Positions 1 through 13,693 of a stretch of 64,000 nucleotides of DNA are shown here, piece by piece. The first letter of the stretch is position 1; every line of letters begins with the position of its first letter. A program made the translations under genes and the position numbers. The stretch lies in NCBI RefSeq assembly GCF_006715395.1, contig NZ_VFNC01000002.1, forward strand, positions 1,674,001 to 1,738,000, written 5' to 3'. The notes beneath the pieces are model-generated. The model was not told the origin of the DNA and made no database searches. It worked only from the letters and a program-made list of their open reading frames with translations. This stretch comes from Streptomyces sp. SLBN-31 (GTDB lineage: Bacteria; Actinomycetota; Actinomycetes; Streptomycetales; Streptomycetaceae).

Positions 1-629
1 CGGTTGCCGAGGAAGCGGACCGGGTCGAGGGGTTCGCGGGTGCCGCCCGCGCTGACGACGACGTGCCGGCCGACGAGGTCGGGGGCGGTGACGCCCCGGG
101 CGAGGACGCGACGGCAGACCTCGAAGATCTCGGCTGGGTCGGGCAGCCGGCCCTTGCCCGTGTCGACGCCGGTGAGGCGGCCGACCGCGGGCTCGATGAC
201 GACGGCGCCGCGGCGGCGCAGGGTCGCCACGTTCTCCTGTGTGGCCGGGTGCTCCCACATCTCGGTGTGCATGGCGGGGGCGAAGACGACCGGGCAGCGG
301 GCGGTCAGGAGGGTGTTGGTGAGCAGGTCGTCGGCCAGGCCGTGGGCGGCCTTGGCGAGCATGTCCGCGGTGGCGGGGGCGACGACGACCAGGTCGGCGT
401 GCTGCCCGATGCGGACGTGGGGGACCTCGTGGACGTCGTTCCAGACCTCGGTGGAAACGGGGTGGCCGGAGAGGGCGGACCAGGTGGCGGCGCCGACGAA
501 GTGCAGCGCGGAGGCCGTCGGCACCACGCGCACGTCGTGACCCGACTCCGTCAGCCTGCGCAGCAGCTCACAGGCCTTGTACGCGGCGATGCCGCCACTG
601 ACCCCCAGAACGACCTTCGGCTTGTCCAC
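1..629 (-). CDS. coaBC: Phosphopantothenoylcysteine decarboxylase/synthase, N-terminal part (cut by left edge)
   Basis: This is the flavoprotein decarboxylase (CoaC) half of the bifunctional CoaBC enzyme, which makes and then decarboxylates phosphopantothenoylcysteine on the way to coenzyme A. About 209 residues are visible. They include the GVSGGIAAYK flavin-binding start, the VVVAPATADMLAK segment and PAMHTEMW, the counterpart of the classical PAMNxxMW substrate motif (N replaced by H, which I recall as usual in actinobacteria). The GTG start at 629 follows GGAGAGAC. The synthase half runs off the left edge; the last visible residues (VVSAGGTREPLDP) begin that domain. It lies downstream of rpoZ and gmk, the usual actinobacterial order. 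Confidence 0.93.
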   Translation of the reverse strand, partial: MDKPKVVLGVSGGIAAYKACELLRRLTESGHDVRVVPTASALHFVGAATWSALSGHPVSTEVWNDVHEVPHVRIGQHADLVVVAPATADMLAKAAHGLADDLLTNTLLTARCPVVFAPAMHTEMWEHPATQENVATLRRRGAVVIEPAVGRLTGVDTGKGRLPDPAEIFEVCRRVLARGVTAPDLVGRHVVVSAGGTREPLDPVRFLGN

Positions 630-745
630 CGTCTCTCCCCGGCTCGGCAACGTACGACCCCATCACACACCACAGGCCCGACAGTCGTGCTGCCGGGCCT
701 GTGGATAAGTCAACCGCGATACGAACGTGCTACTGCGCGGGAGGG

Positions 746-1018
746 CTACTGCGCGGGGCCTTCGACGGCCTCGGACGTCAGCAGACCCGCGTTGATCTCG
801 CGCAGGGCGATCGAGAGCGGCTTCTCGTGCACGTGGGTGTCGACGAGCGGACCGACGTACTCGAGGAGGCCCTCGCCGAGCTGCGAGTAGTACGCGTTGA
901 TCTGGCGGGCCCGCTTGGCCGCGTAGATCACGAGGCTGTACTTCGAGTCGGTGGCCTCGAGGAGCTCGTCGATCGGCGGGTTGATGATGCCCTCGGGCGC
1001 GGAGATGGAAGAGGACAC
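746..1018 (-). CDS. rpoZ: RNA polymerase omega subunit
   Basis: This 90-residue protein matches the length and sequence of the actinobacterial omega subunit, which helps fold and assemble beta-prime in RNA polymerase. The diagnostic segment is the N-terminal helix region with [17 protein letters not shown] (residues about 25-41), followed by an acidic and hydrophobic tail. It sits between gmk and coaBC on the same strand with about 50 nt to gmk and 116 nt to coaBC, probably one transcription unit. In Streptomyces omega is non-essential but affects growth and antibiotic production; that is general knowledge and not visible here. Confidence 0.95.
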   Translation of the reverse strand: MSSSISAPEGIINPPIDELLEATDSKYSLVIYAAKRARQINAYYSQLGEGLLEYVGPLVDTHVHEKPLSIALREINAGLLTSEAVEGPAQ

Positions 1019-1071
1019 GCTCTACCTTCCGATGGATGGGAAAAGATCGGTCGTGATCACATCACGTGCGA

Positions 1072-1665
1072 TCACAGAACATCCATCAAGGCTAGCAGCT
1101 CGCGAGCCACGTCCTCGACGGAGGTGTTGACCAGGGTCACGTCGAACTCCGGCTCGGCGGCCAGTTCGACCTTCGCCGCGTCGAGGCGACGCTCGATCAC
1201 CTCGGGCGGTTCGGTGCCACGTCCCGTGAGCCTGCGTACGAGCTCCTCCCAGGAAGGAGGAGCCAGGAACACCAGCTGGGCGTCCTTCATCGACTCACGC
1301 ACCTGCCGGGCACCCTGGAGGTCGATCTCCAGCAGGACGGGCTCCCCCGCCTCCAACCGCTCCAGGACGGCCGCGCGCGGCGTGCCGTAGCGGTTGCCGG
1401 CGAACTCGGCCCACTCCAGCAGCTCGCCGTTGGCGATCAGCTTGTCCATCTCCTCGTCGGTGACGAAGAAGTACTGGACGCCGTGCTTCTCGCCGGGGCG
1501 GGGCTTGCGGGTCGTCGCCGACACCGAGAGCCAGACCTCGGGGTGTTCCTTGCGCATATGGGCGACGACCGTGCTCTTGCCGACCCCGGAGGGGCCGGAG
1601 AGCACGGTCAGCCGCGGACGTACGTCCGGGGGCTCGGGGGTCGTCCCCCGGAATGTTGCAGCCAT
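1072..1665 (-). CDS. gmk: Guanylate kinase
   Basis: This 197-residue protein converts GMP to GDP using ATP. The P-loop GPSGVGKST lies at about residues 24-32, followed by the GMP-binding region with [11 protein letters not shown] (about 49-59) and the YGTPR motif (about 93-97). Length is normal for the family. The ATG start at 1665 gives a short N-terminal extension of about 18 residues ([11 protein letters not shown]) before the first strand. The gene is downstream of the sIHF gene with 85 nt between them; that gap contains a tandem repeat. Confidence 0.95.
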   Translation of the reverse strand: MAATFRGTTPEPPDVRPRLTVLSGPSGVGKSTVVAHMRKEHPEVWLSVSATTRKPRPGEKHGVQYFFVTDEEMDKLIANGELLEWAEFAGNRYGTPRAAVLERLEAGEPVLLEIDLQGARQVRESMKDAQLVFLAPPSWEELVRRLTGRGTEPPEVIERRLDAAKVELAAEPEFDVTLVNTSVEDVARELLALMDVL

Positions 1666-1707
1666 GCAGCGATTATTCCAGCAATCCCGGTGTGCCCGGG
1701 ACTCCCG

Positions 1708-1757
1708 GTCCGGAGGTCCCGGGACTCAGGAGAGTCCGGAGGTCCCGGACTCAGGAG
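1708..1757. repeat. Two-copy tandem repeat spanning the 3' end of the sIHF gene
   Basis: Positions 1708-1733 and 1734-1757 are two adjacent copies of a roughly 25-bp unit that starts GTCCGGAGGTCCCGG and ends ACTCAGGAG; they differ by one G in a run and a terminal base. The copy nearer the gene includes the sIHF stop codon (1751-1753), so the unit looks like a local duplication of the end of the gene and its downstream base pairs. No function is evident. Confidence 0.75.
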
Positions 1758-2074
1758 CCGGTGCTGCCGAACTCACGCTCCAGGGAAGCGATCTGGTTGG
1801 AGCCGAGGCCGCGAACCCGGCGGCTCTCGGAGATGCCGAGTCGTTCCATGATCTGCTTGGCGCGGACCTTGCCCACGCCCGGCAGGGACTCGAGCAGGGC
1901 GGAGACCTTCATCTTGCCGATGACGTCGTTTTCCTGGCCCTGCTTGATGACCTCGTGCAGGGAGGCGCCGGAGTGCTTGAGTCGATTCTTGACCTCGGCC
2001 CGCTCCCGGCGAGCCGCGGCGGCCTTTTCGAGCGCGGCTGCGCGCTGTTCAGGGGTAAGGGGCGGAAGAGCCAC
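1751..2074 (-). CDS. mihF: Integration host factor-like nucleoid protein sIHF (MihF family)
   Basis: This is a 107-residue basic DNA-binding protein. The sequence LESLPGVGKVRAKQIMERLGI (about residues 64-84) is the helix-two-turns-helix DNA-contact segment of the actinobacterial IHF family, preceded by a long charged helix rich in Ala, Arg and Glu. I chose the GTG at 2074, which follows GAGGTGA, because it gives the family length; an in-frame extension to 2197 adds an unrelated Arg/Gly-rich tail. sIHF is known in S. coelicolor to shape the nucleoid and affect sporulation and antibiotic output. The gene precedes gmk-rpoZ-coaBC. Confidence 0.92.
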   Translation of the reverse strand: MALPPLTPEQRAAALEKAAAARRERAEVKNRLKHSGASLHEVIKQGQENDVIGKMKVSALLESLPGVGKVRAKQIMERLGISESRRVRGLGSNQIASLEREFGSTGS

Positions 2075-2349
2075 GCCTACGTCACCTCGGATGTCGAACT
2101 GTCGGATACGGACCGGTGAGGAACCTAGTCGCCCCACACCTGGGGAGCCACGAGCAACACGCTCGCCCTGTGACTCTCGTCGGAGACTAGCGGTCAAGTC
2201 CGCCAGAGTCAGCGAGAACAGCGGAAAAGTCCTGGTCAGCCTCCGTCAGGCCAGACATTTAGGACATAATGCCCTGGATTTGAGGATGTATTCAGACTCA
2301 AGCGGGCTTCCGAACACCTGTTGGAAGACTCCCGCGACCTTCTGGAACG
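2075..2349 (-). promoter_or_regulatory. Upstream region of the sIHF gene
   Basis: No gene is seen between the sIHF start (2074) and the pyrF terminator (2350-2391). The stretch around 2245-2300 is noticeably richer in A and T than its surroundings, as expected of a promoter driving sIHF on the minus strand. I could not settle on a convincing -35/-10 pair, so only the general assignment is made. Confidence 0.4.
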
Positions 2350-2391
2350 CCCGGGACGGCCGTCATGAACTCCTCATGTGGCCGTCCCGGG
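2350..2391 (-). terminator. Terminator of the pyrimidine operon (after pyrF)
   Basis: CCCGGGACGGCC at 2350-2361 pairs perfectly over 12 bp with GGCCGTCCCGGG at 2380-2391. The 18-nt loop can itself form a short CATGA/TCATG stem. It begins 21 nt beyond the pyrF stop codon on the minus strand. There is no T-tract, which is common for Streptomyces hairpin terminators. Confidence 0.75.
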
Positions 2392-2411
2392 AGCCCTGCA
2401 CGTGGTACAGC

Positions 2412-3253
2412 TCACACGCCGGCCAGCGCCGTCCGGATCTCCTCCGCGAACCGGTCCGCGGAAGTCCGCAGGGCGGCGATGTCGGGACCGTGCCGGAGCA
2501 CTCCCCGGCTGACGTTCGGCACGACGTTGCGCACGGCGGCTCCGAATACCTTCGGAAGGTCGGCCGGGGTCGCCCCCTGGGCGCCGACGCCGGGCGCCAG
2601 AAGCGGGCCGTTGATCGCCAGGTCGTACGAGGACAGGTCGCCCAGCGTGGCGCCGACAACGGCGCCGAAGGAGCCGAGGGGCACCTCCCCCTCGTTCTCG
2701 GCCGCCAGGTGGCCCAGGATCGTCGCGCCGACGTTCCGGCCGTCGGGGCGCACCGCGTGCTGGACCTCGCCGCCCTCCGGGTTGGAGGTGAGGGCCAGCA
2801 CGAACAGGCCCGTGCCGCTCTCCCGGGCCAGCGCGACGGCCGGGCTGAGCGATCCGTAGCCCAGGTACGGCGAGACGGTCAGCGCGTCCGAGAACAGCGG
2901 GGAGTCCTTGTGCAGGAAGGCCTCGGCGTACCCGGCCATGGTGGAGCCGATGTCGCCGCGCTTGGCGTCCGTCACGACCAGGGCGCCGGCCGCGCGCGCC
3001 TCCTGGACCGTCTTCTCCAGGACGGCGACGCCGCGCGAGCCGAAGCGCTCGAAGAAGGCGCTCTGGGGCTTGAGGACGGCGACCCGGTCGGCCACCGCCT
3101 CGACCACCGTGCGGCTGAACCGCTCCAGGCCGGCCACGTCGTCGTTCAGGCCCCACTCGGTGAGCAGGGACGCGTGCGGGTCGATGCCGACACACAGCGG
3201 GCCGCGGGCGTCCATGGCGCGGCGCAGACGAGTGCCGAAGGGTTCGAGAACGC

Positions 3254-3257
<4 letters not shown>
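2412..3257 (-). CDS. pyrF: Orotidine 5'-phosphate decarboxylase
   Basis: This is the last enzyme of UMP synthesis, decarboxylating OMP to UMP. The 281-residue length and the motif VTDAKRGDIGSTMAGYAEAF (about residues 94-113), which carries the catalytic Lys-Asp pair, place it in the longer class of OMP decarboxylases typical of actinobacteria. The start of the barrel, GPLCVGIDPHASLL (about 19-32), binds the substrate. Its ATG overlaps the pyrD stop codon (ATGA, 3254-3257), and it is the distal gene of the pyr operon, followed by the hairpin at 2350-2391. Confidence 0.96.
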
Positions 3258-4360
<1,103 letters not shown>

Positions 4361-4371
4361 GGTGTCCTCAT

Positions 4372-4407
4372 GACGAGGGGGACACCGTTTCCGGTGTCCC
4401 CCTCGTC
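4372..4407. terminator. Hairpin between carB and pyrD inside the pyr operon
   Basis: GACGAGGGGGACACC (4372-4386) and GGTGTCCCCCTCGTC (4393-4407) form a perfect 15-bp stem with a 6-nt loop. It fills most of the 52-nt space between the carB stop (4413) and the pyrD start (4360). It could be a partial terminator that lowers pyrD-pyrF expression, or a processing or stability element. There is no U-tract. Confidence 0.6.
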
Positions 4408-4412
4408 GGCTG

Positions 4413-7713
<3,301 letters not shown>

Positions 7714-7721
<8 letters not shown>

Positions 7722-8856
7722 GCTGGCCCTCCATCAGGGATACGAAGCGGTCGAACAGGTAGGCGGCGTCGTGCGGACCGGCTGCCGCTTCGGGGTGGTA
7801 CTGGACGCTGAAGGCCGGGCGGTCGAGGAGCTGGAGGCCCTCCACCACGTTGTCGTTCAGACAGACGTGGGAGACCTCGGCGCGGCCGTAGGGGGTCTCG
7901 GAGACCTTCTCGAGCGGGGCGTCGACGGCGAAGCCGTGGTTGTGCGCGGTGACCTCGACCTTGCCGGTCGTACGGTCCTGCACCGGCTGGTTGATGCCCC
8001 GGTGGCCGTACTTGAGCTTGTAGGTGCCGAAGCCCAGCGCGCGGCCCAGGATCTGGTTGCCGAAGCAGATGCCGAACAGCGGGGTGCCGCGCTCCAGGAC
8101 CGCCTGCATGACGGAGACCGGGTGGTCGGCGGTGGCCGGGTCGCCGGGGCCGTTGGAGAAGAACACGCCGTCCGGTTCGACGGCGAAGACGTCCTCGGCG
8201 GTGGCCGTGGCGGGCAGGACGTGGACCTCGATGCCGCGCTCGGCCATCCGGTGCGGGGTCATGCCCTTGATGCCGAGGTCGACGGCGGCGACGGTGAACT
8301 TCTTCTCACCGATCGCCGGGATGACGTACGCCTCCTTGGTGGCGACCTCGGCGGAAAGGTCGGCGCCCTTCATCTCGGGGGCCTGGCGGACCTCGGCGAG
8401 CATGGTGCCCTCGTCGGGCAGGGCGTTGCCGGAGAAGATGCCGACGCGCATGGCGCCGCGCTCGCGCAGGTGGCGGGTGAGCGCGCGGGTGTCGATCCCG
8501 GAGATGCCGACGACGCCCTGGTGGCGCAGCTCGTCGTCGAGCGGGCGGCGCGAGCGCCAGTTGGACGGCACGCGCGCGGGGTCGCGCACGACGTATCCGG
8601 CGACCCAGATGCGCTTGCTCTCCGGGTCCTCGTCGTTGACGCCGGTGTTGCCGACGTGCGGGGCGGTCATCACGACGACCTGGCGGTGGTAGGAGGGGTC
8701 GGTCAACGTCTCCTGGTAGCCGGTCATGCCGGTCGAGAAGACCGCCTCGCCGAAGGTCACCCCCACGGCCCCGTAGGCACGGCCGCGGAAGATCCGGCCG
8801 TCCTCCAGGACGAGTACGGCGGGAGTCCTGGAAGCTCCCCTGGTGGAGGTTGTCAT
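7714..8856 (-). CDS. carA: Carbamoyl-phosphate synthase small (glutaminase) subunit
   Basis: This 380-residue subunit hydrolyses glutamine and channels ammonia to CarB. The class I amidotransferase domain has the nucleophile in [11 protein letters not shown] (about residues 258-268) and the His/Glu pair in VQYHPEA (about 342-348). The usual GHQ after the nucleophile is GNQ here, which is not a triad position. The ATG at 8856 overlaps the stop of the upstream membrane-protein gene (ATGA). A longer reading upstream is arginine-rich and unlike the family. Confidence 0.96.
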
Positions 8857-9413
8857 CGTGCGCCTTCCGTCTTGTTGATCATCACATTCAGGGCCTCGAC
8901 CCACTCCGTGTGCTCGGCCGCGCGGTCGGAGCGGAAGCCGGAGTCGATCAGCCGGTCGCCGTGCTGCCAGGTCACCACGAGCAGCCCTCCCTCGGTCAGC
9001 ACCTTGCCGGCGATGCCCTTGTCCAGCCGGGCCTCGCGCAGCTGGGCCGCCGGGACGAAGAAGTCGGTCGCGCCGGGGCGTACGACGTCCAGTCCCGCGT
9101 CCGTCAGCGTGAGCTCGGCCCGGCTGCGGGTGCCGAGGCCGTGCGCCACGATGCGGTCGAGCCACTGATGGGCGGTGGTGGAGCCGTGGTAGCGGCCGCT
9201 CATCGTCAGTCTGGCCTCGCCGGGCTCGTCCGGCGCGCCGGGCAGCTCGGGCAGGTCGCCCTGGAGCGTGCCGCGCCATTTCCAGCCCTCGCGCATCAGC
9301 CAGTAGACGAGCGCGACGAAGAGCGCGAGTCCGACGAGCCAGCCGATGCGGGCGGCCCAGTCGGTGACCTCGGCCGACTCCTTCTCGGCGGCCAGCAGGA
9401 TTACAGGTGTCAC
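8853..9413 (-). CDS. Membrane-anchored PH-like domain protein embedded in the pyr operon
   Basis: This 186-residue protein has one clear transmembrane segment ([22 protein letters not shown], about residues 18-39) after a short N-terminus. A soluble domain follows with several beta-strand-like stretches ([47 protein letters not shown]) and a final helix, the layout of bacterial PH-like domains. I do not know its function. The GTG at 9413 overlaps the pyrC stop (GTGA) and the stop overlaps carA (ATGA), so it is fully locked into the operon. From memory, Streptomyces pyr operons share this gene. A role linked to pyrimidine metabolism is only a guess from position. Confidence 0.8.
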   Translation of the reverse strand: MTPVILLAAEKESAEVTDWAARIGWLVGLALFVALVYWLMREGWKWRGTLQGDLPELPGAPDEPGEARLTMSGRYHGSTTAHQWLDRIVAHGLGTRSRAELTLTDAGLDVVRPGATDFFVPAAQLREARLDKGIAGKVLTEGGLLVVTWQHGDRLIDSGFRSDRAAEHTEWVEALNVMINKTEGAR

Positions 9414-10696
9414 GTGAGCTTCCCGTCGACGAGCGTCGCCTTGCCCCGCAGCCACGTGTGCGTCACACGGCCCGGCAGCTCACGTCCCTCGTAGGGGGTG
9501 TTGCGGCTGCGCGAGGCGAAGCCCGCGGGGTCCACCGACCCACGGTATGCGGTGTCGACGAGCGTGAGGTTGGCGGGCTCACCAGCCGAGACGGGACGCC
9601 CGTGGCCCTTGGCCCCGCCGATCGCGGCCGGCTTGAAGGACATCCGCTCGGCGACCCCGGCCCAGGTGAGCAGGCCGGTGTCCACCATGGTCTCCTGCAC
9701 GACCGACAGCGCGGTCTCCAGGCCGACCATGCCCATGGCGGCCGCGGCCCACTCGCAGTCCTTGTCCTCCTGCGGGTGCGGGGCGTGGTCGGTGGCGACG
9801 ATGTCGATCGTGCCGTCGGCGAGCGCCTCGCGCAGGGCGAGCACGTCCCGCTCGGTGCGCAGCGGCGGGTTGACCTTGTAGACCGGGTTGTAGGTGCGCA
9901 CCAGCTCGTCCGTCAGCAGCAGGTGGTGCGGGGTGACCTCCGCGGTGACGTCGATGCCGCGGGACTTGGCCCAGCGGACGATCTCGACGGACCCGGCGGT
10001 GGAGAGGTGGCAGATGTGCACGCGCGAGCCGACGTGCTCGGCGAGCAGGACGTCCCGGGCGATGATCGACTCCTCGGCCACCGCGGGCCAGCCGCCCAGA
10101 CCCAGTTCGGCGGAGACGATGCCCTCGTTCATCTGGGCGCCCTCGGTCAGCCGCGGCTCCTGCGCGTGCTGGGCGACGACACCGCCGAAGGCCTTCACGT
10201 ACTCCAGCGCCCGCCGCATGATCACCGCGTCGTCGACGCACTTGCCGTCGTCCGAGAAGACGGTGACGCCGGCGGCCGACTCGTGCATGGCGCCCAGTTC
10301 GGCGAGCTTCCTGCCCTCCAGGCCGACGGTGACGGCGCCGATGGGCTGCACGTCGCAGTAGCCGTGCTCCTGGCCGAGCCGGTAGACCTGCTCGACGACG
10401 CCGGCGGTGTCGGCGACCGGGAAGGTGTTGGCCATGGCGAACACGGCCGTGAAGCCGCCGCTCGCCGCGGCGCGGGTGCCGGTCAGCACGGTCTCGGAGT
10501 CCTCGCGGCCGGGCTCGCGCAGATGGGTGTGCAGGTCGACCAGGCCCGGCAGCAGGACCTTGCCGTCCGCCTCGACGACCTCGGCGCCCTCGGCGCTCAG
10601 TCCGGCACCCACCTCGGCGATCGTCGAACCGTCGATCAGGACGTCCTGCGCCTCGCCGCCGAGCACCTTGGCACCACGGATCAGGATCTTGCTCAT
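9410..10696 (-). CDS. pyrC: Dihydroorotase
   Basis: This 428-residue zinc amidohydrolase closes carbamoyl-aspartate to dihydroorotate. The metal-binding [12 protein letters not shown] (about residues 52-63) is diagnostic of the class I dihydroorotases, and further metal ligands are in [10 protein letters not shown] (about 230-239) and [12 protein letters not shown] (about 304-315). It lies 5 nt after pyrB and its stop overlaps the next gene (GTGA). Length and position are normal. Confidence 0.96.
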   Translation of the reverse strand: MSKILIRGAKVLGGEAQDVLIDGSTIAEVGAGLSAEGAEVVEADGKVLLPGLVDLHTHLREPGREDSETVLTGTRAAASGGFTAVFAMANTFPVADTAGVVEQVYRLGQEHGYCDVQPIGAVTVGLEGRKLAELGAMHESAAGVTVFSDDGKCVDDAVIMRRALEYVKAFGGVVAQHAQEPRLTEGAQMNEGIVSAELGLGGWPAVAEESIIARDVLLAEHVGSRVHICHLSTAGSVEIVRWAKSRGIDVTAEVTPHHLLLTDELVRTYNPVYKVNPPLRTERDVLALREALADGTIDIVATDHAPHPQEDKDCEWAAAAMGMVGLETALSVVQETMVDTGLLTWAGVAERMSFKPAAIGGAKGHGRPVSAGEPANLTLVDTAYRGSVDPAGFASRSRNTPYEGRELPGRVTHTWLRGKATLVDGKLT

Positions 10697-10701
10697 GTGT
10701 C

Positions 10702-11679
10702 TTACTTCTCCTCGATACGGGCGTGGGTGACGGCGGGTTCGTTGCCACCGAGCAGCAGGTACAGGACGGCCATCCGGATGGAGACTCCGTTTGCGACCTG
10801 CTCGACGACGGTGCAGCGGTCGGAGTCGGCGACCTCGGCGGTGATCTCCATGCCGCGGACCATCGGGCCGGGGTGCATCACGATGGCGTGCTCGGGCATC
10901 CGCGCCATGCGGTCGCCGTCGAGGCCGTAGCGCCGCGAGTACTCGCGCTCGGTCGGGAAGAAGGCGGCGTTCATGCGCTCGCGCTGGACCCGCAGCATCA
11001 TCACCGCGTCGGACTTGGTGAGGGTGGAGTCGAGGTCGTACGACACCTCGCAGGGCCAGGTCTCGACGCCGACCGGTACCAGGGTGGGCGGGGCGACCAG
11101 GGTGACCTCGGCGCCGAGGGTGTGCAGCAGGTCGACGTTGGAGCGGGCGACCCGGCTGTGCAGGACGTCGCCGACGATGGTGATGCGCCTGCCGGCCAGG
11201 TCCTGGCCGAGTCCGGCGTCCCGGCCGACGAGGCGGCGGCGCATGGTGAAGGCGTCCAGCAGGGCCTGCGTGGGGTGCTGGTGGGTGCCGTCGCCGGCGT
11301 TGATGACGGCGGCGTCGATCCAGCCGGAGTTGGCCAGCCGGTAGGGGGCTCCGGAGGCGCCGTGCCGGATGACCACGGCGTCGACGCCCATGGCCTCCAG
11401 GGTCTGGGCGGTGTCCTTCAGGGACTCGCCCTTGGAGACGCTGGAGCCCTTGGCGGTGAAGTTGATGACGTCCGCCGAGAGGCGCTTCTCGGCGGCTTCG
11501 AAGGAGATACGCGTGCGCGTGGAGTCCTCGAAGAAGAGGTTGACGATCGTACGGCCGCGCAGGGTCGGCAGTTTCTTGATCGGCCGGTCCGCGACCCGGG
11601 CCATCTCCTCGGCGGTGTCGAGGATCAGGACGGCGTCGTCGCGGGTGAGGTCGGCGGCCGAGATGAGATGACGCTGCAT
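10702..11679 (-). CDS. pyrB: Aspartate carbamoyltransferase catalytic subunit
   Basis: This 325-residue protein condenses carbamoyl phosphate with aspartate, the committed step of pyrimidine synthesis. The carbamoyl-phosphate loop [13 protein letters not shown] is at about residues 49-61, and the [10 protein letters not shown] segment (about 136-145) completes the active site. No pyrI regulatory subunit gene is nearby, consistent with regulation at the gene level through PyrR. It is preceded by an 84-nt gap after pyrR that contains a hairpin. Confidence 0.96.
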   Translation of the reverse strand: MQRHLISAADLTRDDAVLILDTAEEMARVADRPIKKLPTLRGRTIVNLFFEDSTRTRISFEAAEKRLSADVINFTAKGSSVSKGESLKDTAQTLEAMGVDAVVIRHGASGAPYRLANSGWIDAAVINAGDGTHQHPTQALLDAFTMRRRLVGRDAGLGQDLAGRRITIVGDVLHSRVARSNVDLLHTLGAEVTLVAPPTLVPVGVETWPCEVSYDLDSTLTKSDAVMMLRVQRERMNAAFFPTEREYSRRYGLDGDRMARMPEHAIVMHPGPMVRGMEITAEVADSDRCTVVEQVANGVSIRMAVLYLLLGGNEPAVTHARIEEK

Positions 11680-11730
11680 CTGTCAGGCTCCGTAAGGCAA
11701 TTCGGGATTCGGGAGATTCCGGGCAGACCA

Positions 11731-11755
11731 GGGCACGCCGAAAGGGCGCGTGCCC
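11731..11755 (-). terminator. Hairpin between pyrR and pyrB
   Basis: GGGCACGC (11731-11738) pairs with GCGTGCCC (11748-11755), an 8-bp GC stem with a 9-nt loop, in the pyrR-pyrB gap. It has no U-tract. It may dampen read-through from pyrR into the biosynthetic genes or protect an RNA end. Confidence 0.4.
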
Positions 11756-11763
11756 AGCGGCCG

Positions 11764-12375
<612 letters not shown>

Positions 12376-12493
12376 CCTTAAAGGACGTCGGATTTGCGCC
12401 ATCCACGGTAGCAGGCCCGCACGACACCCCTGATCACCCCCCTGGGCTAATCGGCCACCGCCACCACGGAAGAGTCGGTGTGGACCATTCGGC

Positions 12494-12536
12494 TTGACGC
12501 AGAAGAATCACGCTGCGTAACCTCACAGTGAGTTAC
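12494..12536 (+). promoter_or_regulatory. bldD promoter with overlapping BldD-type palindrome
   Basis: TTGACG (12494-12499) and TAACCT (12518-12523), 18 nt apart, form a plausible promoter for bldD. An imperfect 20-bp palindrome at 12517-12536 (GTAACnTCAC and its near mirror AGTGAGTTAC) lies across the -10 box. BldD is known to repress its own gene by binding near the -10 element, so this is probably the autoregulatory operator. Confidence 0.75.
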
Positions 12537-12593
12537 CAGACGCGCGGCGGCGGAACGTCCGCAGCCGCGTCGACACAGTGTCCGGGGAGCTAT

Positions 12594-13094
12594 ATGTCCA
12601 GCGAATACGCCAAACAGCTCGGGGCCAAGCTCCGGGCCATCCGCACCCAGCAGGGCCTTTCCCTCCACGGTGTCGAGGAGAAGAGCCAGGGACGCTGGAA
12701 GGCGGTCGTGGTCGGGTCGTACGAGCGCGGTGACCGCGCGGTGACCGTACAGCGCCTTGCCGAACTGGCGGATTTCTATGGCGTGCCGGTGCAGGAACTG
12801 CTCCCGGGCACCACCCCCGGCGGCGCCGCCGAGCCCCCGCCGAAGCTGGTTCTGGACCTGGAGCGGCTGGCCACCGTGCCGGCCGAGAAGGCGGGCCCCC
12901 TGCAGCGCTACGCGGCCACGATCCAGTCGCAGCGCGGTGACTACAACGGCAAGGTGCTGTCGATCCGCCAGGACGACCTGCGCACACTCGCCGTCATCTA
13001 TGACCAGTCGCCCTCGGTTCTGACCGAGCAGCTGATCAGCTGGGGCGTCCTCGACGCGGACGCGCGCCGCGCGGTGGCTCACGAGGAGAGCTGA
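12594..13094 (+). CDS. bldD: Developmental master regulator BldD
   Basis: This 166-residue regulator represses sporulation genes during vegetative growth when dimerised by cyclic di-GMP. The N-terminal helix-turn-helix (residues about 8-70, with SRGRWKAVVV-like SQGRWKAVVVGSYERGDR) binds DNA. The C-terminal domain has the full c-di-GMP signature RxD-x8-RxxD as R114-G-D116 and R125-Q-D-D128. I chose the ATG at 12594 by family length; an in-frame ATG at 12528 falls inside the operator. It diverges from the pyr operon and ends in a strong hairpin. Confidence 0.97.
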   Translation: MSSEYAKQLGAKLRAIRTQQGLSLHGVEEKSQGRWKAVVVGSYERGDRAVTVQRLAELADFYGVPVQELLPGTTPGGAAEPPPKLVLDLERLATVPAEKAGPLQRYAATIQSQRGDYNGKVLSIRQDDLRTLAVIYDQSPSVLTEQLISWGVLDADARRAVAHEES

Positions 13095-13120
13095 GCCCCA
13101 CCGCACCACAGCAGAAACGT

Positions 13121-13170
13121 GCCGCCGCGGTGGCCGGAACTTCACGGTTCCGGCCACCCCGGCGGCTTTC
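13121..13170 (+). terminator. bldD terminator
   Basis: An imperfect long hairpin pairs GCCGCCGCGGTGGCCGGAAC (13121-13140) with the mirror segment at 13146-13166 around the 5-nt loop TTCAC, followed by TTTC. It starts 27 nt after the bldD stop codon. Confidence 0.8.
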
Positions 13171-13202
13171 TGCGCCCTTCGGACGGCACGGCGGTGCGGG
13201 AA

Positions 13203-13244
13203 CGCCAGGGGGCCCGCAGCACTCACGCTGCGGGCCCCCTGGCG
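13203..13244 (-). terminator. nusB terminator
   Basis: CGCCAGGGGGCCCGCAGC (13203-13220) and its perfect 18-bp complement at 13227-13244 enclose a 6-nt loop. The hairpin lies 12 nt beyond the nusB stop, back to back with the bldD hairpin, so it insulates these convergent genes. Confidence 0.85.
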
Positions 13245-13256
13245 ATGTCGTGCCTC

Positions 13257-13691
13257 TTACGCCTCGTCGCGGCGCAGGGAGGGCTTCAGCTCCTTGAGCC
13301 GGCCGAGCAGACCGTTGACGAAGGCGGGCGACTCCTGGGTGGAGAACTCCTTCGCCAGCTGCACCATCTCGTCGAGGACGACGGCGTCCGGGACCTCGTC
13401 CACCCAGATCAGCTCGTAGGCGCCCAGACGCAGGAGGTTGCGGTCCACGACCGGCATCCGGTCGAGCGTCCAGCCGACCGAGTACTGCGCGATCAGCTCG
13501 TCGATCCGCTTCGCCTGCTTGGCGTAGCCCTCGACCAGCTGCATCGTGTACTCGCTCACCGGCGGCTGCCGGGTGTCGTCCCGGGAGAGCCGGATCCAGT
13601 CCGCGAGGACGGTCAGGACGTCGGCGCCGCGCTGGTCGCCCTCGAAGAGGATCTGGAAGGCGCGCTTGCGGGCCGTGTTGCGGGCAGCCAC
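13257..13691 (-). CDS. nusB: Transcription antitermination factor NusB
   Basis: This 144-residue all-helical protein belongs to the NusB family, which with NusE (S10) binds boxA RNA in rRNA operons. The N-terminal AARNTARKRAFQILFEGDQRG (residues 2-22) contains the arginine-rich RNA-binding helix and the LF-E pattern. NLLRLGAYELIW and DEVPDAVVLDEMVQLAKEF (about 95-126) are the conserved C-terminal helices. GTG start at 13691, two bases after the efp stop codon, indicating co-translation with efp. Confidence 0.95.
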   Translation of the reverse strand: MAARNTARKRAFQILFEGDQRGADVLTVLADWIRLSRDDTRQPPVSEYTMQLVEGYAKQAKRIDELIAQYSVGWTLDRMPVVDRNLLRLGAYELIWVDEVPDAVVLDEMVQLAKEFSTQESPAFVNGLLGRLKELKPSLRRDEA

Positions 13692-13693
13692 GG

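Noticed and set aside
12528..12593. Upstream ATG for BldD at 12528
   Set aside because: It falls inside the promoter palindrome and adds 22 residues absent from the known protein; the residue numbers of the c-di-GMP motif fit the start at 12594.
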